From a virus, in IMG/VR virus record IMGVR_UViG_3300032304_001218, positions 1-58,414 of that record: a stretch of DNA of 58,414 bases, one strand, 5' to 3'. Position numbers and translations under genes: made by a program. Under the pieces are notes generated by a model that was given only the letters and a program-made list of their open reading frames with translations, had not been told where the DNA came from and did not search any database. How positions within the stretch are numbered: the first letter of the stretch is position 1; each line of letters opens with the position of its first letter. Positions 48,574-56,288 of this stretch are shown piece by piece.

Positions 48574-50187
48574 TTAAGTATTCCTATCTGTTTTATCTGG
48601 TGTCAGTTGGTCTGGTGCTCTATGCTCGTGCAGCGCCCAAGGCTCATGCATAGGTATACGTTTCATAATGCTTTGAACAACACCTGATTGATAACGTTTG
48701 TCCCATCCCACTGTTGTGTTAGTGGCTAGATTGTCTCTGAGATCATACGGTCTTACAAAATCTGCGAATTGTGCAGTTTCTGCATTATTTGGTCCGTTAA
48801 AATTAATTTTACTACCGTTAATTTTAACTTCTGCACTGCTGCCTATACTAATGTCTGCTGTGGAACTGATCTTAGTTTCTGCTCCAGACGCAATGTCCAG
48901 ATCGTTGTTAGTTGAGATTTTAGTCTTGGCTCCTACTAATATATCAAGATTAGCACCCACTGTTAGTTTGGCATCTGCATTGACTAAGAACTCCAGATCA
49001 GTGGCAATTTCTGCATGCCATTTGCCTGATTCAGTTCTCATATTAATGTTTCTGCCTGCTTCAAGATTTATGTCTCGATCAGCACGTATATTAAGATCTT
49101 GTTGAGTATGCACACTGATACTATCTTCAGCATAGATGTCTATCTTGCCATTACTGGTAAGTTCAATCCATGCTGTGCCGCGGGCATTGGCAATGTAGAT
49201 TAGATCTTCTGAATTGTGCATCAGTATCTGATGTCCAGTTCTTGTTCTTACTCTAAAGTATTCACTGGCTGGGATTGTTGCAGATCCGGTAGCACCTTTT
49301 TTCTGGTTAGCAGGATCTAGTAGGTCGATGTATTTTACTGGTCCTTCGGCGGCAGATTTTTCTCTATGAAATCTGTCATTGCCGTCATCCATGACCAGTT
49401 GTGTGCCGCCTAATCTACTCACAGGCACAGTAGCTTGACTATCTGATTTACCTATCTTTTGTTTTTTAGCGGCTGCTCTTCGATCCAGCGGACCGGGTGT
49501 ACTAATACCAAACACCATACTAGGGGCTTCTCGTCTAGGAGATGATGTTGTAAATCCTCTAACATCATCTTCTAACAACCCCTGCTCAAGAAATCTATCT
49601 GCTATGGGGTGAACCACTCTGGCATATTTTTCTGGATCTATTAATTTTAAATCACCGTTGATACGTTTGTTAATCTCAGCTACAGGAAGAGGTAAAGGAT
49701 TACCGTTACCATCTTTCATAGGACCATATCGTTTTTTATCTTCTGCATCTAGACTGTTTACGGTGGATGCAGCTATAGCCGGTACCATATTATTGATATT
49801 TCTACCTGGTACACAGGCAAACCAATATCCAGCAGCTGGATCACCGTTCACGAATAATACCAACACGTTAACTCCTACATCCGGAGGTACAAACCACATA
49901 CCGTAGGATTTTTGCGTGTCGCTGAATCCATCAATAGTAGACTTTGTGCCATCATTGTTGCCCATAAATTCAAAAGGCGTATATCCGAAGAACGGAGATG
50001 CATATTTTACAATAAAAGTCTGACTATCATCTCCTGAAGTATTTGCTTGATCTTTTAACAAATTAACTTCTATAGACCCCATGAATGAAGGATCAAGATG
50101 GCTGACTACTCTTGCCACATATATGCCTGAGGTGAGTCCGCCGGATTTGGCATCTCCTTCTGCTGATGGTCTTGTTATTTCTGCCAT
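48574..50187 (-). CDS. 5: gp5-like baseplate spike without lysozyme domain (537 aa)
   Basis: Residues 15-130 form an OB-fold (SGIYVARVVSHLDPSFMGSI, PPDVGVNVLVLFVNGDPAAG) like gp5 and VgrG. Residues about 335-470 form a triple-stranded beta-helix, with repeats such as DRDINLEAGRNINMRTESGK and AKTKISTNNDLDIASGAETK, the needle that punctures the envelope. The T4 gp5 lysozyme domain between them is missing, and I see no other peptidoglycan enzyme. The spike therefore depends on another enzyme, or on force, to cross the cell wall. The start overlaps the upstream gene by one base. Confidence 0.85.
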   Translation of the reverse strand: MAEITRPSAEGDAKSGGLTSGIYVARVVSHLDPSFMGSIEVNLLKDQANTSGDDSQTFIVKYASPFFGYTPFEFMGNNDGTKSTIDGFSDTQKSYGMWFVPPDVGVNVLVLFVNGDPAAGYWFACVPGRNINNMVPAIAASTVNSLDAEDKKRYGPMKDGNGNPLPLPVAEINKRINGDLKLIDPEKYARVVHPIADRFLEQGLLEDDVRGFTTSSPRREAPSMVFGISTPGPLDRRAAAKKQKIGKSDSQATVPVSRLGGTQLVMDDGNDRFHREKSAAEGPVKYIDLLDPANQKKGATGSATIPASEYFRVRTRTGHQILMHNSEDLIYIANARGTAWIELTSNGKIDIYAEDSISVHTQQDLNIRADRDINLEAGRNINMRTESGKWHAEIATDLEFLVNADAKLTVGANLDILVGAKTKISTNNDLDIASGAETKISSTADISIGSSAEVKINGSKINFNGPNNAETAQFADFVRPYDLRDNLATNTTVGWDKRYQSGVVQSIMKRIPMHEPWALHEHRAPDQLTPDKTDRNT

Positions 50188-52712
50188 TATCGTTGTCCTA
50201 GATCTCTATAATATTTGAATCCTACTATCACGGGTGCTTGATTCGAAGTTGTTGTTGTTGCTTTTTTATCTGCTGCTGCTTTGGCTGCTCTTCTCGAAGA
50301 GTTTCTGAGACTATCAGTGGTACGTGCCGAACTAGACGCAGCACCATTATTTGCTGCTGCTGCTCGATTAGTAGGATCGTTGGTAGCATTGCCAGTATTT
50401 CCGGTATACGAGCTTCCGCTATTGGGAGAATTAGATTTTTCTGCAGGCCCGTCTTTTTGTAATGCAGGACTGTTTTCTTTGGATATCGAAGCTGTAGTCT
50501 CTCCAGTCACAGTTTCATTTATCTCAGGTCCTTGTGGTCCAGGCATGCGTAATAGTTTAAGTTTCTGTTTCCACATTCCGTCAGCGAATGTGTTTTCACA
50601 CATGTTGACTCGGTAAAGGCCGCCGAACGGACTTTCTTTACCAGCTATAGAAAAATCATATAGGCCTGTGGTAGTGTTGATATCTGCTGGGGTTCTAAAT
50701 GAAATGTACACGTAGATATTGCCACTTTCATAATTCATTGTCCCGTCGTTAGTGATTTGCGATATAGGGCTCGCAGCCTTAGAGAAATAATTTGCACTTC
50801 CGCTGTCTACTAGCCAATAAGGATCTCCCAGTATTTCCAATGTAACAGTAACCATGTCAGCACTACTACCAGTAATAAATGCTCGTTGGAAATTTTCAGC
50901 AACTATTTGTTCGCTGCTTTTATCGTCTGATCCTCCCTTAGAACCTTCTAGCGCCTTGGGGTCTCGTAGCGTTCTTGCACGGCCGGCTTGAGCTGATTGA
51001 ACTGATGGGGCCGGACCTTCACCCGTCTTGTAAGTGGTATTGGTAACTTCTGCATTTTTCTGATCTTGATTTGCAGTTTTAGCGGATTCATGTTGAGCCT
51101 TGGGATCAGTGGAAACGAAAAACATATTATTGATTTCAATAGCTAGGCTGAGAACATCTACATTTTGTCCTGTATAAATGTATTGATATTCTTTCACTAC
51201 CGATTTCATTAATTCCTGATATCCTATTGGGGCTGAAGTAGCATTTGAAAAAATACTCTGATGAGTAAGATATGGCACTACCCTGTAAGTAATTCTTTTA
51301 GCATAATCTCCAGTGGTTTTATCAAAATCTAACATTTCTATTTGGACATCTAGTTTATACCATTGAATATACCCTGCAGGTAATAACTTGTTAGGTTCAA
51401 TAGCTTTTTTTGCCCAATCAGAACTAAGGATCACTTGATTTATAATTGCTGTCAAGGTTTGCTTTTGTCCGAACTGGAAAGCACGAGTTTTTGGGTCGAT
51501 GACCATACCATCTCTCTTTAACACACCTGTGGCTTCATCAAATGTATCACCTGCACGTTTGAACAAAGGATTACCACCTTTTAACTGATCGAATCCCATG
51601 CTACCAGCAGCAATAACATTCTGGTCTCCCTGAGGTTGAGATGCACTATTACTCTGCACAGTGGATCTAGATGTGATCGCCTTTAACACAGCACGGTTTG
51701 TACTGTCTGGCACTGCATCAAGATTAATAGTGGCTTTGTTATCTGTGTTGGTAACTGCTGAAGACTTCCAATCACTGGCCTGAATAGGGAATTGTATAAC
51801 ATATTGGTCAGGAATTTTAATTTTCTTTTCGGCAACTAATTTAGCTTCGTTAGCGTTAAGGTGGGCCACTAGGCTCCCTGGTCCGCTGGCCAGCATTTCA
51901 TATACATTTTCTCCGAATAGTTTTACATCGCTATAGCTGGTATTAATAACGTCCGAAAATCCTGTGTGATTCAGTGGTATAGCTTCTACCTTGTACACTG
52001 ACCCGCTTTCATTGACTGTGAACTTGGTAGAGATCAGTTTCATCACAAAGAACTTGGGTTTGATCACAGTAAGCTCTATGCCTCTATCGTCATAGCCTTG
52101 AATATCCATTCGTAAAACATATGGCGTAATATTAAGATAACTATCGTAACCTGCATTAGTAGCTGCTACCTGCATGCTTTGTAATAAAAGACCCATAGAA
52201 TGTGGTTCAATAATATCAAAGGAAAACTTTATAGCATTGCTATTTCCACTTTTCTCATTGGAACCAACTAGAGTGTTCATGACAAAATTGTTGATATAGT
52301 ATTCTGGCACCCCATAAAAAGTGTTTACACGCTGGTTATCAAATCTGCCGCCGCTGGAAAAAATAATATTGGTCAAGTCAGCAGGACTGTTTCTATACGT
52401 TTCTGGATTGTTAAATTGTTGAGGAGTCAAACAAGCCATGGTCCACAACACGTTCATAGATGCAAACTGCTCCATGGGATTAGGAACTAGTGCTGGTAAA
52501 TTTTTAACAAAGGCTGCTGTTGTGGTTTTTGAAGTTGGTACTTGATTGCTTTTTCCATCTTTCAATCGCGTAGACGGTTTGTAATATGTTTGATTAGTGA
52601 TATCTTCCGCGGTGCCTATGGGAATAGCACTAGCGCTAGGGTCTGACCTAACAACACTACCGTCTGGTTTAAATACCAGCTCTTGACCCTCAGGGACGAA
52701 TCTTGATGCCAT
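50187..52712 (-). CDS. Putative baseplate hub/wedge structural protein (841 aa)
   Basis: Between gp53 and the gp5-like spike, so gp27-like hub function is possible by position. The N-terminal 280 residues (PMEQFASMNVLWTMACLTP, GVPEYYINNFVMNTLVGS, IIEPHSMGLLLQSMQVAA) are well ordered and match a conserved marine T4-like virion protein. The middle is also globular (PAGYIQWYKLDVQIEMLDF, RVNMCENTFADGMWKQKLK). The C-terminal 110 residues are low-complexity Ser/Ala/Asn/Thr. I cannot show a clear gp27 signature. Ribosome site AGGAG seven bases upstream. Confidence 0.6.
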   Translation of the reverse strand: MASRFVPEGQELVFKPDGSVVRSDPSASAIPIGTAEDITNQTYYKPSTRLKDGKSNQVPTSKTTTAAFVKNLPALVPNPMEQFASMNVLWTMACLTPQQFNNPETYRNSPADLTNIIFSSGGRFDNQRVNTFYGVPEYYINNFVMNTLVGSNEKSGNSNAIKFSFDIIEPHSMGLLLQSMQVAATNAGYDSYLNITPYVLRMDIQGYDDRGIELTVIKPKFFVMKLISTKFTVNESGSVYKVEAIPLNHTGFSDVINTSYSDVKLFGENVYEMLASGPGSLVAHLNANEAKLVAEKKIKIPDQYVIQFPIQASDWKSSAVTNTDNKATINLDAVPDSTNRAVLKAITSRSTVQSNSASQPQGDQNVIAAGSMGFDQLKGGNPLFKRAGDTFDEATGVLKRDGMVIDPKTRAFQFGQKQTLTAIINQVILSSDWAKKAIEPNKLLPAGYIQWYKLDVQIEMLDFDKTTGDYAKRITYRVVPYLTHQSIFSNATSAPIGYQELMKSVVKEYQYIYTGQNVDVLSLAIEINNMFFVSTDPKAQHESAKTANQDQKNAEVTNTTYKTGEGPAPSVQSAQAGRARTLRDPKALEGSKGGSDDKSSEQIVAENFQRAFITGSSADMVTVTLEILGDPYWLVDSGSANYFSKAASPISQITNDGTMNYESGNIYVYISFRTPADINTTTGLYDFSIAGKESPFGGLYRVNMCENTFADGMWKQKLKLLRMPGPQGPEINETVTGETTASISKENSPALQKDGPAEKSNSPNSGSSYTGNTGNATNDPTNRAAAANNGAASSSARTTDSLRNSSRRAAKAAADKKATTTTSNQAPVIVGFKYYRDLGQR

Positions 52713-53012
52713 TTATACTCCTAGAAACTTTTGGAGGTTGGTCTTTTTAGGCAGATATATCACTGTGCCTGGTTCAAAATCATAGATTGGATCTTTAAGC
52801 ACAGTCATATTACGTTGCACGAATACCCACCATAGTTTGGCACTGCCGTATGTATCATATGCCAGCAGGTCAGGTCGGTGACGATATTGATTTTCTATAA
52901 CATATCTGAAATCATCAGATTCTGCAGGCACGGGTCTTATCTCTAGTAGATCAAGATAAAAATTATTTTGTCGAGTATTTGCATACGGACTGTTCTTTGA
53001 ATATTTGGCCAT
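52713..53012 (-). CDS. 53: Baseplate wedge protein gp53
   Basis: A 99-residue protein starting MAKYSKNSPYANTRQ. The motif YRHRPDLLAYDTYGSAKLWW and the LysM-like ending DPIYDFEPGTVIYLPKK are characteristic of gp53 of T4-like phages, which joins wedge units around the hub. It is about half the length of T4 gp53 (196 residues), as is common in marine relatives. It overlaps the gp48 gene by one base. Confidence 0.85.
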   Translation of the reverse strand: MAKYSKNSPYANTRQNNFYLDLLEIRPVPAESDDFRYVIENQYRHRPDLLAYDTYGSAKLWWVFVQRNMTVLKDPIYDFEPGTVIYLPKKTNLQKFLGV

Positions 53013-54319
53013 TAGATGTATCCTACATTACCTTCACCGTTGGCTTCAGCAAGTCTGCCACGAGCGTAATCTTGTATATCAAACTTTCTTAACATATCTC
53101 TACTATACACAGGAGCAACTATGACTGATATAGTGCTTAACACTGGTACCCAAGTTCTAGTTTTATAAGTATCGCAGAGAATGTAATTGACATCGTCTTT
53201 GAGATCTACTGAAAAACTTTTTATAATAATAGGTGTTCTATCAAACACGCTGGCACCGTATCCAGTAAGATTACATACTATAGGAGGGTTGCCTGCATTA
53301 TCTCCTTGACCAAAAAACATCTTAGTAGCTGTTTTAAAAAATGTAGTAGCGGCAATCCAATATGCGGCGTCTGTTTCTGTTTCGCAGCTGAATTCGCCGC
53401 TGATCTGTATGTCGTCTACCACACTATTTTTGTAATTATATTGTGTGTAGTTACTGTGTACAGTATTGACTGCATTGTATTCAGCTTTAGTGGTTACCGT
53501 GATATTTGGCAGGTACGGCCAAACCACTCCACCAGTATCCTTGAGTCTATCAAACATTGCGCTGTTGAATATGTTCCAATTACAAGTGATCCGTACTCTC
53601 CAATCGTCTTTGCTTCCTGGCTGTAGCTGTATGGCTTGACCTTGACTGGCAAATACCTCTGCCCCTTTGGGAATGTTTGCTCCTCGCTTGAGGCTAAGTA
53701 AGTTATTGAGCATACCGGCAGCTGCACTGATGCCACCAGCAGCTTTCATTAACCCGCCTGCAAGATTGCCGCCAGTGAGTTTGTTTATTGTTCCGGATAT
53801 ATCTGCTGCTATGTTGCTGGTTGATCCTGCTACAGATCTCAGAGTATCCACACCGCCGCCTGCTTTACTTTGTACAACATTATTGATGCCCATAGCCGAA
53901 TTACCGTCAAACTTAGAACCACCACTCATGCCATTTAATCCAGATCCGATGTCGCCTGAACGTTCTGCACTTAGCTTGTCGAGTTTTTCTTTGGCCTGTG
54001 GTGAAACTTGGTTTGGCAAAGTAGCTTGTGATTGGTTGGTATCTTGGCTTATCTTTTCTGAAATACCTGCCACTAGAGTTGAGAAGGGAGCTAGGGGATT
54101 ACTGTTTGGACCGGAGGAAGGACCTCCGCCTAGAAGGCCGAATTCTCTTGCTAATCTTTCTCCCTCGGCCCGTTGCTCTGGTGTACTAGCAGTATTGTTG
54201 ATTGGGCGACCAAATCGATCCGTTGATGCGATTTCTTCATCAGTGCGGGAGCGATAATTTTTCTTTTGACTTTGTTCAACACGCTGTTTAGGAGATTGGG
54301 GGTATGTCTGAAGAGTCAT
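53012..54319 (-). CDS. 48: Baseplate tail-tube cap gp48
   Basis: The C-terminal 190 residues (about 236-425) hold the conserved core: DDWRVRITCNWNIFNSAMF, GGVVWPYLPNITVTTKAEYN, YKNSVVDDIQISGEFSCETE, ETDAAYWIAATTFFKTATKM and RTWVPVLSTISVIVAPVYSR. This matches gp48 of marine T4-like phages, the cap on which the tail tube grows from the baseplate. The N-terminal half is Gly/Ser/Asn/Ala-rich and probably flexible. It is the first gene of the minus-strand virion block. An AAGGAAA site 12 bases upstream and a late-type octamer precede it. Confidence 0.85.
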   Translation of the reverse strand: MTLQTYPQSPKQRVEQSQKKNYRSRTDEEIASTDRFGRPINNTASTPEQRAEGERLAREFGLLGGGPSSGPNSNPLAPFSTLVAGISEKISQDTNQSQATLPNQVSPQAKEKLDKLSAERSGDIGSGLNGMSGGSKFDGNSAMGINNVVQSKAGGGVDTLRSVAGSTSNIAADISGTINKLTGGNLAGGLMKAAGGISAAAGMLNNLLSLKRGANIPKGAEVFASQGQAIQLQPGSKDDWRVRITCNWNIFNSAMFDRLKDTGGVVWPYLPNITVTTKAEYNAVNTVHSNYTQYNYKNSVVDDIQISGEFSCETETDAAYWIAATTFFKTATKMFFGQGDNAGNPPIVCNLTGYGASVFDRTPIIIKSFSVDLKDDVNYILCDTYKTRTWVPVLSTISVIVAPVYSRDMLRKFDIQDYARGRLAEANGEGNVGYI

Positions 54320-54347
54320 TTTGAGCAGATTTCCTTGTCATATACAC

Positions 54348-54355
54348 TATTTATT
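54348..54355 (-). promoter_or_regulatory. Late-type promoter octamer (AATAAATA) for the virion block
   Basis: AATAAATA on the minus strand lies 28 bases before the gp48 ATG, in the 81-base divergent gap between gp48 and gp55. The expected leader is about 22 bases and contains AAGGAAA. It is the first late promoter of the baseplate block. The rest of the gap holds the gp55 ribosome site and no other clear signal. Confidence 0.55.
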
Positions 54356-54400
54356 ATAGAAAAAATGTGCTATTATATAACTAACCTTGGAGAATACTAA

Positions 54401-55246
54401 TTGACAATTGTACCTAAAATCAAGTATCTAACTAACAAAGATCTACTGAGAGAGATACACCTCAGCAAAAATACCTACTGTAGTTTCACCGACCCCGCAT
54501 ACGGCGACTACGATCTTATTGTTACAAACTTGGAAAAGCTGAACATACGCACCATAGCAGAAGCCAAAAGAAACCGAGCAGCAAAAATGGCTAAAGCTGC
54601 GCACGAATCGGCTGTGACCGCGGCTGGCAAAAAAATGCCGGCAAAGGAATTTGAAGTGGATTATCGCAAGGTGCAGAAGCAGGACCTAGTGTTTCGGGTA
54701 ATGACCTTCACTCACGTGCCACTAGCGCCGGGGCGCAAGAAGACTCTCAAGAACACCGCTGACAGTCATGACAAGGTCAACTTTCCACCGTTTCAGCATT
54801 GGAAATATGATGCTAACGATAATCTAGTATGCGTGGGCAAGAGTCATTGGCAGGGAGATCTCAATCAAGGAAAATTCTCCAAGGATCATGGTCAAATGAC
54901 CAACAATCTAGCTCGTATGTTCATTAAGCTCTGTGAAAGATATGCCACTCGTGGCAACGTCAGGGGCTACACCTACAATGATGAAATGAAAGGGCAAGCT
55001 ATACTTCAACTAACTCAAATAGGACTACAATTCGATGAAAGCAAATCTGATAATCCTTTTGCCTACTATACTGCTGCTGTTACTAATTCATTCGTTAGAA
55101 TTATCAACCTGGAGAAACGTAATCAAAACATTCGAGACGACATTCTTGAAATGAACGGTATGAATCCAAGTTGGACACGACAAAATAGTGGCGGTAATGG
55201 AGGCGTCGCTCCTGTTGCCAACGTCAATACCAGTGATTGGGATTGA
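54401..55246 (+). CDS. 55: Late sigma factor gp55
   Basis: gp55 directs host RNA polymerase to TATAAATA late promoters together with gp33 and gp45. The region RGYTYNDEMKGQAILQLTQI, then NPFAYYTAAVTNSFVRIINL and RNQNIRDDILEMNGM matches sigma region 2 of phage gp55, which contacts the -10 octamer and beta' subunit. The N-terminal part (YLTNKDLLREIHLSKNTYCS) is longer than in T4 gp55 (281 versus 185 residues), with a basic linker at about 50-80. I accept a TTG start at 54401, because GGAG lies eight bases upstream and no ATG is suitable. It lies head-to-head with the virion block it would control. Confidence 0.88.
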   Translation: MTIVPKIKYLTNKDLLREIHLSKNTYCSFTDPAYGDYDLIVTNLEKLNIRTIAEAKRNRAAKMAKAAHESAVTAAGKKMPAKEFEVDYRKVQKQDLVFRVMTFTHVPLAPGRKKTLKNTADSHDKVNFPPFQHWKYDANDNLVCVGKSHWQGDLNQGKFSKDHGQMTNNLARMFIKLCERYATRGNVRGYTYNDEMKGQAILQLTQIGLQFDESKSDNPFAYYTAAVTNSFVRIINLEKRNQNIRDDILEMNGMNPSWTRQNSGGNGGVAPVANVNTSDWD

Positions 55247-55271
55247 CAGTTATTTGCTAGCATAATATAAT
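55243..55271 (+). promoter_or_regulatory. Perfect sigma-70 promoter before gp47
   Basis: TTGACA (55243-55248), a spacer of 17 bases, then TATAAT (55266-55271): both hexamers and the spacing are the full bacterial consensus. TTGACA overlaps the gp55 stop. Six bases separate the -10 from the gp47 ATG at 55278, so the transcript start is expected at or within about two bases of the ATG, leaving no leader. No Shine-Dalgarno sequence precedes the ATG. Confidence 0.75.
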
Positions 55272-55277
55272 AACACT

Positions 55278-56288
55278 ATGAATCTATTCAAGAAAGTAGC
55301 CTGCTTCACTGACATACATTTTGGTCTCAAGTCAGGTAGTAGAACGCACAACACTGACTGCGAAGAATTTGTCAATTGGTTCTGTGACACAGCTCGAGAA
55401 CAGGGCTGTGAAACTGCCATATTCCTAGGTGATTGGCATCACAATAGAAGCACCACTGATGTCAGCACTATGAATTACACTGTGAGTAATTTAGAAAAAC
55501 TCAGCCAGAGTTTTGAACGGGTTTACTTCATCTTAGGCAATCACGATCTATTCTACAAAGACAAACGAGAAATTAACTCTGTGGAATTCATGCGTCTATT
55601 TCCTAATGTAGTACCTATTAAAGAAACACTCACAGAAGGCAATGTTACAATCATGCCTTGGTTGGTAGGCGAGGAGTGGCGTGATATTCCCAAACTCAAA
55701 AGCCGTTATATATTCGGTCATTTAGAGTTACCGTTGTTCTATATGAATGCCATGGTACAGATGCCGGACCACGGACAATTACAAGCAGAACATTTTACTA
55801 ATCAAGAATATGTATTCAGCGGTCACTTCCACAAACGCCAGACCAAAGGCAATGTTACCTACATAGGCAACGCATTCCCACATAACTATGCTGATGCAGG
55901 TGACGACGATCGTGGAATGATGATATTAGAGTGGGGATCAACACCTCAATATTTAACTTGGCCAGGGCAGCCGGTATATCGCACATACAAACTCAGCGAA
56001 ATCATTGATCGACCGGATCAGTTGTTGCGAGAAAAAATGCACTGCCGTGTGACTATCGATCTGCCTATTACTTTTGAAGAAGCTAATTTTATCAAAGAAC
56101 AATTTGTTCCTCAGTATAAACTGCGTGAACTGATGCTGATTCCAGAAAAAGTAGACATAGAAACCAATGTTGCTCCGATCGATATAAATTTTGAATCTGT
56201 AGATACAATAGTAATGAATCAGATCAATGCCATTGACAGCGAAAACTATGACAAATCACTACTGTTAAACATATATCAACACCTATGA
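55278..56288 (+). CDS. 47: Recombination endonuclease subunit gp47 (SbcD/Mre11-like)
   Basis: A 336-residue metallophosphoesterase. Motifs in order: FTDIHFG (10-16, Asp12 and His14), LGDWHHN (50-56), LGNHDLFY (86-93) and FSGHFHKRQ (about 180-188), giving the two-metal site of Mre11/SbcD nucleases. With gp46 it forms the nuclease that trims DNA ends and drives recombination-dependent replication and host DNA breakdown. The N-terminal DIHFG strand begins only ten residues in, so the ATG at 55278 must be the start even though it has no ribosome site. It overlaps gp46 by four bases. Confidence 0.95.
   Translation: MNLFKKVACFTDIHFGLKSGSRTHNTDCEEFVNWFCDTAREQGCETAIFLGDWHHNRSTTDVSTMNYTVSNLEKLSQSFERVYFILGNHDLFYKDKREINSVEFMRLFPNVVPIKETLTEGNVTIMPWLVGEEWRDIPKLKSRYIFGHLELPLFYMNAMVQMPDHGQLQAEHFTNQEYVFSGHFHKRQTKGNVTYIGNAFPHNYADAGDDDRGMMILEWGSTPQYLTWPGQPVYRTYKLSEIIDRPDQLLREKMHCRVTIDLPITFEEANFIKEQFVPQYKLRELMLIPEKVDIETNVAPIDINFESVDTIVMNQINAIDSENYDKSLLLNIYQHL

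Noticed and set aside
52703-52716. TATAAATG on the minus strand at the 841-aa gene start
   Set aside because: It overlaps the start codon and the ribosome spacer, so it cannot serve this gene, and it differs from the octamer at the last base.
53667-54257. Open frame of 196 codons on the plus strand opposite gp48
   Set aside because: It is antisense to the low-complexity Gly/Ser/Ala part of gp48, Pro/Leu-rich, without a ribosome site; a shadow frame.
54371-54380. TATTATATAA before gp55 as an early promoter
   Set aside because: No acceptable -35 hexamer at 16-18 bases; too weak in such an A+T-rich gap, although gp55 must have some promoter.
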